From Callaeas wilsoni (Eukaryota; Chordata; Aves; Passeriformes; Callaeidae), in assembly GCA_013398955.1 (NCBI GenBank), contig VWPU01009473.1, positions 126,565 through 190,564 on the forward strand: a DNA stretch of 64,000 nucleotides. Reading direction: 5' to 3'. Position numbers and translations under genes: made by a program. The notes under the pieces were generated by a model. The model searched no databases. It saw only the letters and a program-made list of their open reading frames with translations, and was not told the origin of the DNA. Positions 51,611 through 64,000 of the stretch are shown one piece after another (position 1 is the stretch's first letter; each line of letters opens with the position of its first letter).

Positions 51611-54394
51611 ATCTTGTACTCAAGTGAAGACAAAGAATCTTGATCTTGCATAAACTACTGTAACTTCTGTTCACACAGAACCTTGTTCAATCCAGTAATG
51701 ACCTGTTAGACATAAGAAGTTTGAAAATAGAGTTTCTAATAGTTCAGAAAAGAATTAATAGTTCAGAAAAAAATTTTCTTAACATACTTTTAAACCATTT
51801 TCCACTAACAACAGAATGACTAGTCACTAAATTTAGACTCTACTTTATTCCTTTTCAATATAGATGTTGTGTACTGCTAAACATCAAGGAAGCCACCAAG
51901 TTACCACAATGAAATGAGATTATATTACACACATGTAATAAATATAAATATAATTTTTTAAAACTATGTAAAAAATGCAATCTATGATTGCAATATGGAA
52001 ACAAAGAAACTACAAGGACCTGAGGGCCAGGGACAATTTAGGACAGCATAGTGTCACTGGTGAAATGTTTGGATATTCAAGATAAGATCCTCCTTCACAG
52101 TACATTTAACTATATTAATATTTCCACAGATTCCTAGGGTAAATCATTGAGTCTCTTGGTAGTTTTAACAACAAATGTTGTCTCTCTTCCTTAGTGTTAC
52201 GTACCTCATGATATGTAAAGCCCGAATTCTTCACTAAGACCAAATTCTTTAAGTATTTAAATTTTGGTGAGTAGCATGTCTCTTCTGATAGATTTAATTC
52301 TAAAATTTCCCCTGGATTTTTTTTAATGAGTTGTTGTTCCAATGATAAACCATTTAAACCTCATTCTATTATGTACCCTGGCAAAAAAATCACAAGAGGA
52401 TACTGGGTAGGAAAGCATTAATTGTGTGAGTTCTTAATTTCTTTTTTTCATTCCAGAACCCATTTTATATTCCAAGCCCTCAAAAATTATAATGTACAGT
52501 CATAAACAGCATTTCCTCATATGATTCAGAGAGACCCTATATAGTGTTCACAAATTGGACTGCAAGCTAGTGGGAATAAAGTCTCTAGTTTTCCTCTTTG
52601 GTCTCTGAGAGTGGAGAAATGCCTTTTGTAGCATCTTAAGACCTGCCTAAGCAAATGATCCTAGGCCGATTCTGCATCAAAAATTCTCCAAAGAAATTTC
52701 CTCTTGATGGATATGGATTCATTCATAGCAAATCCCACTCTTCTTCCTTTCTCAGTTTAGCAAAAATCATGAGGGTATACCACAGATTGCAGAGAGAATT
52801 TCCAAGGCAGTAAGTGTACAGAATTGTGTCACAAAATTTCTACTGGTCTAGAGACTGATGGTTCATTTTACAGCTGATGGGACAATTTTTAAGTCTGTTA
52901 CAGAATAATGCATATGTGACCATAAATTTTTGTCTTCCAGACACTTGTGTGATGAACATTCATTGAAATGCATATGAAAAATTGTATGTATGTAGGTGGG
53001 AAATTAACCAGATTTTAAAAATATTGTTATGATTCTTGGTGATTCATATCCTTCTTTATAACAAGAAATAAATAAGCAGCTGATAGTCTAATATGATTAA
53101 CAGACAAAAATAAAACCTTTAACCCTTTTTTGTTTCACCACAGGCTTATGATGACTAGGTATTTGTACTATTTTTCATTTCTCTATAAACTTTTTATGAT
53201 CTAAAATGCCCTGTATCTATAATACTGAGAACATTGTTATAAAATGCCATGCTAGCCTTCTTGTTTGAGACAGCAATTTTTAATTTACAAATGTACTAAA
53301 TAATGGTGTCACAAATCCTTATTTTTTTATTGTTGTTTTCCAGGTGAGCCCAAGGTTTTGATATTTAGTCCAAGGGTCATACTGATACCCAGAGACAACC
53401 CAAAGCCCTTTCTAAATTTTCTGTGTTGCAGGAATCCTTAGAGTCAATTACAGCTTTATGTCCTGTCTGCCCACTTCCATTTATAATTACTCTTTGTGCA
53501 TTTAATGCATATTTGTTTCAGTGGTTGTCTATTGTCAAATAAAACATACAATTACGTAGCTTTATGGACTCTAATGCCTCAAATAAAAATAAAAATATAG
53601 ATATAGTGTCCCATGCCAACTAAAAAGCAGTAAAGAGCTTTTTAATTCTAAAATCTAAAATTACATACATGACTTATAGAAAACATTTTGAATATGCACC
53701 ACTTGTCATGTATTCATATGACATTTTCTATTAAAGATGACACTTTCATTATTTTTTATTTTAAGTGAGTAGTGATCTTCAGTTCAAGTACCCTGTCTCT
53801 GATTATAATGGATGGTCTTACTTTAAATGAAAATTTGCTCCTGTCATACAGAAATCTACTATTATTACATTCTATTGAAATAACATATTAACATCAAGAA
53901 TATTAAATGAAAATACAGTGAGTATGGGAAACCTCTTTTTTTACGCTAGTTTAAGAGGGTTTTTTTCAGGTATTTTGAAGTGTCAATAGCTGTGCTGGAA
54001 AATAGATGGCTGCTCAAAGCTTCTAAAGGAAAAAGATAAGAAACTATTTTATATCCATGTAAAGGCACTAAGGCTTCTTTCAGGGTCCTTTTTTTTTGGC
54101 TATTGACTTCTTAGAAAGGAAAATTAGATGTTCCAAATTTTTGACAAACCACACACTCACCAGACACTAAATCTACCTAAAATTCAGCACAGATTTACAA
54201 TACAATAATTTTATAATCAATTTTATATGTGTTATATTAGACAAACCATTTTGTACTAATTCATTGGTTTCATATTGCAGTTCTCCTACTGGAAAAAAAT
54301 TCTGCATAAGTCCAGCCTCCTGCTTAATCTCCTCCTTAGCTGTATTGTTAGGCTGCTACCAGGTCTCTCTCAAACCACCTCTTGTCCTGCCAAG

Positions 54395-54960
54395 CAACCC
54401 CAATTCCCTCCGCTGCTCCTCACAGGCCATGTGCTCCATACCCCAATTACCTTGGTGGTTCTCTGGAGTTTACCACAATTTTCCCTATAAATTGTACTCC
54501 AGTTTTCTTATAAGACCCAAACTGCACACAGTACCTAAGTGTGGGCTAAGAAGTGTCATGTATAGGGAGATAATAACTTTCCCCAAAATATTGGCTGTAC
54601 TGCAGTGAATACAGCCCCAGATACAGCCCCTGATGACCTTCTCTGCTGCCAGGAAATGATGTTGGTTCATGTTCAGGTCATTTTCTTCCTGAAAGCCCCA
54701 AGGTCTTTGCCACGGAGTTGTGCCTGAGCTAGTCAGTCTCCTGCCTGCATTGTCTCAAGAGGGTCTCACTTCCCAGGTGCAGGACTCTGCATTTGCCTTT
54801 GCTAAATTTCGTAAAGTTATCCTATAAGTCCATTCCTCCAGCCTTGTGAGGTGCCTCTGAGCAGAAACCCTGCCCTGGTCCACTGCCCACCTCCACCCCT
54901 CTCAGATTTGGTGTCACTTGCAAAATTAATGAGTGCAATTTGATGATACTCCAAGTGTTG
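54395..54960 (-). mobile_element. CR1 LINE fragment, older copy, minus strand
   Basis: In reverse orientation this matches CR1 ORF2. Recognisable pieces are 'ccctccgctgctcctcacag', 'cttataagacccaaactgca', 'cacagtacctaagtgtgg', 'cttcccaggtgcaggactct', 'gcatttgcctttgctaaatt', 'ccattcctccagccttgtga' and 'cagatttggtgtcacttgca'. It is more diverged than the other copies, with several indels, so it is probably an older insertion. The right boundary near 54960 corresponds to the 5' truncation point. The left end fades before a 3' tail can be seen. Confidence 0.88.
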
Positions 54961-55065
54961 ACATATTTGAATTTAATCCAAAAGAGATGTTTCGTTCCTC
55001 TTTTAAATAGGAACGTCTAATGTAGACAGACAAAATAGACAATTTTTTTATTCCTCTGGTTTTTT

Positions 55066-55078
55066 TATATATATATAT
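55066..55078. repeat. short (TA)n tract
   Basis: About six TA units following a T-run, directly visible. Confidence 0.8.
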
Positions 55079-58000
55079 GAGCAAACCATTTTGTGGATGT
55101 ATTAACCTACCCTGAGAATGTTCCATAAGTTGTTCTTTTGTTCATGATACTTTTTCAAATACTGTTGTGGGACTACAAATGCTACAAATATAATTTGGTT
55201 TTCTGACATTACTATATGGAGTGGAGACACGTTGTTAAACTAAAATCTTGTAGAAAAGTTTTCTTTTGATTAAAAACAGGCAAGGAAAAAGAAAACCTGT
55301 TAATACTTTTATTTAAGAACTATATTATTCAGCAGAATCCAATGACTCCAGGGGAAGGGGCTCATACAGGAATCTAGTCCATCTAGTCATGGGAGTCTGT
55401 GAAGAACTCTGTTTTTTCCGTTTTAAAGAAATATTATTTCATGTTAATTTCCAAATATTGGTAAAATAGATGACTTGAAAACTGAGAAAACTGAATATAA
55501 AAATTTTCAGATCAGTATTTAGACTTAATTTCTATGCTGTCCCTACTGACTTGTGCAAGGAAAATGAGCTGACTTAAATATCATTTCAATTAATGTAGAT
55601 TAGAAGTTATTCTACAGAAATCTAGTTATGACAATGTTCAGAAAATAAATGTTCATGAGTCTAATTTCTCACAGACATAAACTATTGCATCTGATTGGTT
55701 ATGCTCAGAATTCAGTGTAAAACAGAATTGTACCTAAAAATGTTCAGCAGTAATAACAAATAGAAAGGCTCCTTAAAATTATCAAATTGGATAAATATTT
55801 CATATGTATCAAACCTATCATGTTGATTTCAAGGGAGAGAGAGAAGTGTAACAAATGATCTCAAAACAAGATCATAACAAGTGACAAATTGACAGATCTT
55901 GGTATCAAGTTACACAACAAAGGAGGACAAAAATCTCATGATTCAGCCACTGCTATACAGAAAATATTTATTGTCTCTGAATATACCTACACGAAAACCC
56001 ATTATCTACATAGATCTCTGCAGAATTAAGAATTTAAGAAAAGTGAAAAAACTAAAAATAAATTATTTGTCTTTGAGCAGTTAATTTGAAAATTCCAGAA
56101 TAACTGAGGTGAGTTTAAATAATAACATAATGAAACTTCTCAAATTTTTTGATAAGAACAGAAATAAGGTTTGGGGTTTTTTTCTGTAGGCAATATCTAG
56201 TATCATAGTGAATTTGTTAAATTAATCTTCTGTTTTCAGCAGGAGTGGGAGGAGGGAGAAACTGGTGACCTTAGTTTATATTTTAAAAAAGGAAATTTTC
56301 TATCCTCTATAATAGTCAGAAAATAAAAAGCATCTGCATTCACTATATGCCATATTTTTCATTCTCTTAAACAGGGCTCATTTTTTATCAAGAATAAAAG
56401 AAAACAAGAACTAGTATAGACCATCAACTCTCTTGAATTAGGAAACATACCAGATCGAGGAATCTGGAATCCTTAAAAGATTTTTGACTGAGACACCAAA
56501 TAAAATCAAACTGAATTTTAAATTCTGTTACCCTTATTCTTTCCCAGTTCCTAAAACCCACCTAAATATAGGTTTATATTATCCTAATCATTCTTCCGAT
56601 GTCTCCCGTTATCTCACTGAGAAGCAAACTCCTTTTTTTCTTCCTTTTTTTTTCCCAATAAACTTTATCCAATGTCACAGTAATATTACAGTTGGGTAGA
56701 GGCCAACAGCCCAGTTTGGATATCTTAAAAGTATCCCTTTTTTTGATTGGTGTTTCTGTAATCCCTGGACCATAACTCGATTTTAATTATCAGACAAGTA
56801 TGTGTGATTAATTTAAAAATATTTGTTTTTCTGGCATAAATTCAGCTTTATCCTAAATCAGGATCTGCTGACATTTCATATATAGTGCCATATCCATCAA
56901 CCTGCAGATAGTTTTAAGCTTGAATACTTTGAATTAATTTTTTACTTTGGCTGCTAATTGAAGTCCTCTTCTGTTGAGAAGTCTATTTCTTACATATGTC
57001 ATCAGGGAAAAGGAAACTTTCCCAGAGCCTCACTAGTGACAAAAGTTTTTGGGATGCAAATATTCATATTTCAAAGTTATGAAGAGAGGCTGAATATCTT
57101 ATGAAAGTTTGTAAAGGACTCATGCTATGAGTTTTAATGTTTAGCAATAAACCCTAGAGGCAATGCCATCCCTGAGTTTCAGGTAAACAGGATGGTATGG
57201 ACTAATATCAATAACAATAGAATTACATTATTCAGATAATTTCGGCTACAGTAAGTTCTTTTTCTCTCTCATTCTAGATTTTGGCCTTCCATGTTAACAA
57301 TTTTATATTTGAAATGTACAGCACTATATAATTCTCCAAAGTAAGAGGTGAAAGTTGTGTTGTTATTCATACTGATGGTTTCATTTCGAATTTAATGGAA
57401 CACTAAATTAAGCAAAGAATCAAAAGAGAGTGGCAAAGCATTGTTTTACCCTAAATTGGGATGGTAGTTTTAAATAAAGTGTGTTTCATTCTTAATCTTT
57501 TACACTTAGCTACTATGAAGCTTTTTCAATACATAACTCTTTGGGGAAAAGAAATGTCTTGAATTTAAAAACAGACAGGATACTGAATTTTGTTACCCTT
57601 GGTGGAAAAAGTACTCTTTGAATTTTGAGGACAAATGGAAATGTCAGCTAATTCAACCTAAAACAAATTGCCTCTAGCATCAGCCCGTAAAAAATTATAG
57701 CAGTATTGTGGTCAGTACAAATAAATATATTATTCCCCAAGCTCCTCTGCTGCACATTACTAATTTACAACATCAAACATTTTCCGAGGTTGATAATGAA
57801 CTATATCAGAAGAAAGGTAGGAACTGAGAGTAGCTCTGCAAAGTTTCTCCCACAATCTTTTCCGTAAAACTTCTCTTGAGGAAAGGAAAATTAAATCACC
57901 CAGAAAGTAAACCCTGGGTAATGTACAATAATAAATGATGGCATCATTTTGCAAGTATGTAAAGTACCAAACTTCTGGTTTCTTCACTGTATGAGTTTGA

Positions 58001-58568
58001 CAATGAATGCAGTTATTCTGTACTTTTCCCAAAAGAGATAAACTAGTTGACCTAAACCCAGTCAGAGTAGTTCCTATACCAACAACTTTGCGTTATGGGG
58101 ATAGCATCAACCATTGCAGCTCATGAAATGAAGGGAAATTCTCTTTGTTTAGAAAACTCTCAACTTGCTCATAGCCCTTTTAATCACATTTGAAGTTAAA
58201 GTTTACATTCTTTACTGCAATGCAGTGTAGAGGTAGGTAGCACTGTCACTGACAATGTGCCAGCCTGAGTGTTGCAGCAGTTTAGTTGCTGTACTCTCCA
58301 CAGCATTTAATTGACCCTTCTGAAAAGCAAAATGGCTCATACAAAGCTTCACCTCAGTTGTGCTGTTCCTTACACTTAGTTAGTCATTCTGTATCCAGTC
58401 AGAATTTCTCCTCCAGATCTCTGCATTCAGGAGAGACACATCCTGCCCAGATTTACACAGGTTCTGGGGTGTTCCGAAAATCTACTCTCTGTTATTTCCC
58501 AGTATATTAGTTAGTAGTCCGAACATGTAAGAATGAGAAATAATCGCGTGTATGTATGCCACATAGGA

Positions 58569-58630
58569 TTTTTTTTTAAAAAAAAAAAGGAATAAGGAAA
58601 AAAAAAGGGAATAAGGAAAAAAAAAAAAAA
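58569..58630. repeat. A-rich tract with duplicated ggaataagg unit
   Basis: Nine T are followed by eleven A, then ggaataagg, nine A, gggaataagg and fourteen A. The ggaataagg plus poly-A unit is present twice, indicating slippage or a small tandem duplication. The T9A11 junction can form a simple hairpin. The A-runs are prone to sequencing error. Confidence 0.85.
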
Positions 58631-59366
58631 CTCAAGAAACATGTAAATAGTACACATTAAAAAAAACAATAGAAGTAAAAAAAGGCAAATTGTTAGCTGG
58701 CTTTTGGAATTCTCACTTGGAATTCTTAATTTCTACATCTTATGCGTTATCACTCAGAACCTTTTCCCAGCTCATGAAGTGCTGACACATAATTCATCTG
58801 CTGTGTGTATTAACATTTAATATCAAACAAACCTACCTAAGCAAATGACAAAATGGAGTGAAGCAATGACACCTTATCTTAATGGAATGGAGATTACTTG
58901 GAGTATTCTCTTTACTTTGCTTATCCTTTTTCCTCATCAGAACACATTAACTTAAATCATCAATAGATAAGATCCTAGATTCTGTTCATTTAATCAAAAA
59001 GACATTTCAGTCTTAGGTGAGAAAGAATAGCATTTATTGAGCACACAATCAATACAAGCATTTCCTGGCTGTGGTCCAGTTCAACGGGCCTTGATTTCTC
59101 AACAGAGGACGTAATCAAATCAAAGCAGAATTAATTATTCAAAACTTTTTAGTTTTATAATGCCTTGTAACTTCATAGTCCTGTTATTTCTTCAATAATG
59201 TTGTCCCATCTGTTTTTGCAACCTGACCGTTCATCTTATCTCACAGCAGTGATCTAAATTTCAAGTATACTTGAGTTATTGTGGGAGTTGAGCCCACTCC
59301 TCAGATACAAGTCTGTATTGCCACTTGCCTTTTGTGATCTGCTACCGCATTTGAAGTCATGCGCAT

Positions 59367-59858
59367 ATGGTACAGAGCGCGGTGTGCTCATACCTTCAAA
59401 GCCCAGAGCAGCTTCCCAGACTATACCTGTATTTCAAAGAGATCATCAGGAACTTACTAGGGCAAGACTGGACAGGAACGGAAAATGTGGGTCCTTACAC
59501 TGCTTCTCTTTTATCATGTGTCTTTCTCCATTCATTTACAACAATTGAAGAGAGCTTGTTTTTTACTGTAGAAATTATTAAAATTGTTAGAATTTTTTGC
59601 AACATTCAAAAACTGGTTGCCACACTGCTTTATAAAGAAGATGCTGCTGACTCAGTCACAGAATGTATTAAGTTCAGATTAACAGAAAATAGACCCTATT
59701 TTATGTTGAATGCTGAAATGGTGCATCATCAAGTATCAGCAGCTGGCACACAGCTATGTGATTTTCACTTTTTTTTTTTGCTTAGAAATGTTAAGGTGTA
59801 TGGAGTTCCTAATTCATACACACAAAAAATGCAAAAAGGAAAAAAATTGCTTTCATAG
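59367..59858 (+). other. 163-codon open reading frame of unknown status
   Basis: An ATG-to-stop frame of 163 codons, long for such AT-rich DNA. I recognise no domain, signal peptide or repeat in it. The frame is closed by a TGA five codons before the ATG. The codons cross a T11 run that gives a Phe-rich string, which is unlike a conserved protein. Nothing around it suggests splicing or a promoter. Most likely a chance frame. Confidence 0.12.
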
Positions 59859-62800
59859 AGACACTGAATCATATATATGGTAATATACAATGGTAAAGAA
59901 AAAACTGAAACAACAAACTCACTCAGCAGCAGGGATAGTAGTTTTACCAAGTAACAGATGTTAGTCCTGTTGTTTAGTACTTTCCTGGAAGATAATAAAG
60001 TACATTATTGTATAAAAGTGTATGTAAAGTGTAAAAAAATCCGAAAAAAAAATTCATTTAGAAAATCATACTTTCTTGGTCTGTAAAGAATGTCCTTTTG
60101 TAGGTCCAACCTTCACATTAAAATACGGCTTCATCGTAGAGGATTGGACTTTTACATCCATTTCTCTTCCCTGTCTATATTACTGGATGATATGTTCAGG
60201 AAGGAATCATATAAGTTAATTGTAGTCCTGAAGGATTCAGAACGGTAGAAGTCAGCTCTAGTAGTGGTATGAATGATTTGAAGAGAGATTGAACTCTTCC
60301 TCTTAATCTGAGCTAGATAAAAATACTGGTGCCATTTCCAATGTACTGACTCAAGTAACTGGAAAGGCTTTATAAAGAGCATGTTATCCTGATTACCACC
60401 TCAGTTAACTTAAATTTGTTGAAGGATAAACTTGTTCTGAATACAGAGTGGAAATTTTCGTAAGTGGTGTCAGTATCCTGTTAGATTCACATGTTAGTGA
60501 AAGTAAAATGCGGTGGTCATCTTCAGTAATTCAGCAGGCCACATCTTGATATAAATGTTTAGCAATAACCATATTTTAAAATTCATAGGAAAATCTGGAT
60601 GAGTTTAAGACTTTGTCATAGGATGGCTGTAACTTCTCTTTAAAAAAACACATGCAGGCAGAGGGACACCAAACATCTGATGAGAGCACATGCTGATGCA
60701 GACTGTGAAGCACTGCTCATAAGGAAATGCTCTACTGCTGGCGTTCGATTTCGGTCTTATCAAATGATGCATGTAGGTCTAAACATTTTCTTTAGTGGAT
60801 CTTCGTTAAGTAGAAAGAAACTACTTAATGTAACAGTGTGAAAAAACAGCATTTGGTTTGGTTAGGGGAGGGGTCTTCCTGCAACACTCAGCTAATTCCA
60901 AGAATAACCTCGTAAGAAAGGACATGCCATTGCTGATTGAAGAATTACTGTTACCAGTGAGTAAAATGCAGTTTCCATGTGAATCGAGCTCTGGTTTAGG
61001 TTTCATTTTTATCCACTTTAAATATGAAGAGCACTCACTGTGTATGGCTTCTATACTGAAATTTCATTCCAGGATCAATGCCTCATAGATTCTGACTGAT
61101 TTGTAAATCCTCAACATGGGTAGCTATCCCATGCATAGAAGACTGCAGGCCACACAAGAAGTCGTGTTCAGTCCATCAGTTGTTAAAGTTATGCTAAGCT
61201 CAAAATATTAGCTCCAAACCTTTTTGGACTTACAGTTCAGTCCTTTTTTTAATGCAATACCTAACTTAAACTACTTTTAAAAATTATTGCATAGAAAGTT
61301 TTGCAGAAAGGGAAAACGCAAATATTTACATGAAGGCTAGATGTTGAAACATGAAGTCAAACCAACTGGGGCAATCATATTCTGCTGTTTGGTCAGATGG
61401 TTTTTTGATTTTACTTGATTTAAAAATTACAGAAATGATTCATCAGTATTTGAGAAAATAATGCTTCCATAAAAATAACAAACCAAACCAAACTAAAACG
61501 CCATGACACAGAATATGGAAAAAAAGGACCTCCACTTTTCAAGAGTCACAAAATTGTTTCAATTTTTTTAAGGTTTAGAGTAAACCTGATTATTTTTTTT
61601 ATATAAATATGTTTTAGTCTTGATTCTCAAAATAATTCCCTATGTGTACCCTTCTTCTGTCCCTCTACCAACAGAGAGCTGTTGCAATGGATGAAACGAG
61701 TATAGACAAGATGAAAAATTCTTTTCATTATTTACATTTATTGAAAAAACAGGTCTGTGGTTCAGATGAGAAAGATTATTATTGAAAGGAACAGAGGAAG
61801 GAAGTTTCCTGTATGCCTTCAGCTGGAAGTTTGACCACATTATGACTATGGTCATTTTCATTCTTCAAAGTGTGAGTGTCTAGAGCCTGAGTCAAAACTA
61901 AAAATTAGATTTTGATCATGAAAGGGCAAGGATGAACCCGACATAGAAAAATTACACTGTTTGCATCAATTATTTAAATGAAAGCAGAAAATCACAAAGT
62001 AAAAATCACTAAGCTCCAGCATAAGGCTTGATCTTTTCCTTGGAATAAGTCTTTTTTGCTGCTGCTAGAGCAGAGATGACTTTTCAAAGACATTAGGGAA
62101 CTAAGGGAAAAATCTTTTAATTTGTTCTGTAATACTGTGTGTACCTCCTTTGGATTTTTTAGAAGACTGCAGATAATCAGTTTCCCTAGTGAGGACCTGA
62201 CCTCTGGATCCCTGTCATTTTCTGCACCTACTGAAAGGATAAAAAATTAGAGAATTCTAATATGCTTTCCTTAAAGAGATGAAAAGCAATTTTTCTGGAT
62301 CAACGAGGTTGTTCTTTGCCTTCTAAGTAAAGTCAGACCTTGATGGAATGAAGATGTGGGTAGGAGCAAGGGAACTCTGTCTTCATGACTCTGCCACCAA
62401 GAGCACAGAAGTGTCCTTATAACTAGGAAACAAAGGCAGGGATTTGGACGAAAGGATAGGGGAGAGGTTAGAGCAGAAAAAGCCTAAAAAACTCCTTACT
62501 TCTTTCCTTGTTTTATATTAATATTTTTATTAATCCTTTCTCCCACTTTCCTTAACAAACCACTTTCTTCCTGCATTTACCACTGTCCCTGCTGCAGCTG
62601 CAAGCCTTCACACCATCACCCAACCTCTCCACATAATCCAGTCAACTTGTGGCCACGTCATGCGTGCTTTGACCATTGCCCAACATTTCTCCCAAAACAG
62701 TGGCTCTGTTCCTCAGTTCTTGGAGCCATTTAAAGACATCATTGAGAAAGACCTCATGGAAAAATCATAGGTTATTCTTACAGTATTTCTCAGTTCTTTG

Positions 62801-63086
62801 GATAGCCTGTGAAAATAATTGATGAAGCCACAAAAGACTTAAGATATGACAGAACATTGATCCACAAACCACACAGAATTACACAGGGAGTAAACAATAA
62901 ATGGCACTAACAGTGCCATACAAATATATTAGGTAATTAATGTGATGAGCAAGAATTATACAAACTGCAAACAAAAACTAAATATTCCATTATAGTGTCT
63001 GTGTACATGCAAATTTCCCTTATGCTTTTTACATGTGAGAAGGGGAATACTATGTTTTTCATACTTCCTATTCTTTCTTCCTATTC

Positions 63087-63202
63087 TTCCTTCCTTCCTT
63101 CCTTCCTTCCTTCCTTCCTTCCTTCCTTCCTTCCTTCCTTCCTTCCTTCCTTCCTTCCTTCCTTCCTTCCATCCTTCCTTCCTTCCTTCCTTCCTTCCTT
63201 CC
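63087..63202. repeat. (TTCC)29 tetranucleotide microsatellite
   Basis: Twenty-nine TTCC units, perfect except unit 22, which reads ATCC (base 63171). The flanks (63062-63086) hold imperfect TTCTTTCTTCC-like copies. Frames across it read as Leu-Pro-Ser-Phe repeats or, on the other strand, as Lys/Glu/Gly/Arg repeats, and are not genes. The purine/pyrimidine strand asymmetry could allow triplex DNA. Its length is probably polymorphic. Confidence 0.98.
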
Positions 63203-64000
63203 CTTTCTGGAGACTTCTGAAACTAGCAAAATTTTATGACTGCACCTGAACTTTGCACAGTGCGATATCATAGATCAATATGATACATCAATTTCTGTGT
63301 TCTCTCCATCATAGATAGCAGGGGGGTTCATTGCATTTACAACTTGCTGCAGGATTATTATGGCAAAAGGGAAAAAAAAGGAAAGAAGAAAAATATTACA
63401 TCTGTGACTAGAGCAAGTTAACAATGGATATCTCATCATTTATTTAATGACTTTTGCAATACGTTTTAAAATATAATCTGATAGATATCTTTGCAATTTT
63501 TCACTGAGATCTCAGTGTTTGAGAATGGTTGGAGAGATAACAGTCACTTCAGTGTCTGAAGAAGTTGTGGAACTAATTCAACCAAGCAAAATAATCTTAG
63601 CCAAGTATATCTGACACCTGGGAGTGAAAAAGGAAGCAAATATGATAGCGACAGAATTCACTGCAGGAAGCAACAGTAACAGTGATTCTGTCTCAAGCCA
63701 GAGGTGTTTTACTGTAATTGCTGCCAGATGATCTAACATATACTCCTTTTCTGTAATACAGCCTTGGATAAAGCCTGGCTACCAGCTGACTGGCTTTAAC
63801 ACCTGAATGCCAAAAAGTGCAATTTTAGAAGTGACATTGCTGATCTATTTGCAGAACACATCACCCGCCATTCGCAACACTGCTTGGGAGGGGGATCCAT
63901 TAGAACAAGAAGCTTCAGAACAGAAATGAGGAGCTTTTCTTTCTTCTTGCTGGCCTCTTTTCATCTTCTCTTCTTATGTTTCAGTAGGTAATTTTTCCCA

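Larger units (their letters stand above)
49535..54390. other. AT-rich unique non-coding sequence
   Basis: No gene seen; all open frames are short. It holds an old palindromic repeat and an adjacent hairpin at about 51.48-51.61 kb. 54300-54394 may be a degraded extension of the neighbouring minus-strand CR1 but is too diverged to align by eye. Confidence 0.65.
54965..64000. other. AT-rich unique non-coding sequence
   Basis: No recognisable gene. Contents are a short (TA)n tract, an A-rich duplicated tract near 58.6 kb, a T11 run (59769-59779), a 163-codon open frame with no known relatives, a small ttaagtag/ctacttaa inverted repeat (60806-60828) and the (TTCC)n array at 63.1 kb. 60.65-60.78 kb has the look of conserved non-coding sequence, but I cannot test this. 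Confidence 0.6.

Noticed and set aside
60715..60760. tRNA-like B-box (gcgttcgatttcgg)
   Set aside because: No matching A-box, cloverleaf pairing or downstream T-run could be found at the right spacing.
63068..63271. Frames encoding Pro-Ser-Phe-Leu or Lys-Glu-Gly-Arg repeats
   Set aside because: They are translations of the (TTCC)n microsatellite.
63900..64000. Pyrimidine-rich run followed by 'tttcagtaggtaa', like a splice acceptor at the window edge
   Set aside because: There is no open frame after it before the window ends, and such tracts are common in AT/CT-rich non-coding DNA.

Overview
This window looks like non-coding DNA from a bird nuclear genome. The base composition is AT-rich throughout and CpG is sparse. 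No open reading frame matches a protein family I know, and I found no convincing exon, rRNA or tRNA. The assignment to birds rests on the interspersed repeats: several CR1 LINE copies, one ending in the avian-type ATTCTATG octamer tail, and two solo LTRs of bird endogenous retrovirus type. I cannot name the species, the chromosome or the nearest genes. The window could be intergenic or lie inside a very long intron.

Layout. 1-8.2 kb is unique AT-rich sequence with an (AG)n tract and one GC-richer patch at about 6.6-6.9 kb. A 3'-complete CR1 lies at 8.25-8.65 kb on the plus strand. A second plus-strand CR1 at 11.96-12.55 kb carries the end of ORF2 but lacks its 3' tail. 12.5-35 kb is mostly unique sequence, with microsatellites, a run of three hairpins at 30.09-30.18 kb and an old CR1 3' end at 32.5 kb. 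A repeat cluster at 34.98-36.25 kb holds an LTR fragment (minus), a CR1 fragment (minus) and a CR1 ORF2 fragment (plus). 36-47.7 kb is unique and holds the stretches that look most like conserved non-coding elements. A second cluster at 47.68-49.53 kb holds a near-complete solo LTR (minus) followed by a longer CR1 (plus). 49.5-54.4 kb is unique apart from a palindromic old repeat and a 13-bp-arm hairpin at 51.5-51.6 kb. An older minus-strand CR1 occupies 54.4-54.96 kb. The remainder to 64 kb is unique sequence with A-rich tracts and a 29-unit (TTCC)n microsatellite near the end.

There is no set of genes working together here. The content is transposon history plus possible cis-regulatory sequence. 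I did not find a convincing undescribed biological system. The signals most worth a second look are the hairpin clusters at 30.1 and 51.5 kb, the LTR at 47.7-48.6 kb with its internal degenerate repeats, and the enhancer-like stretch at 40.4-41.0 kb. Repeat boundaries come from recalled family consensus sequences and may be off by 10-50 bases.
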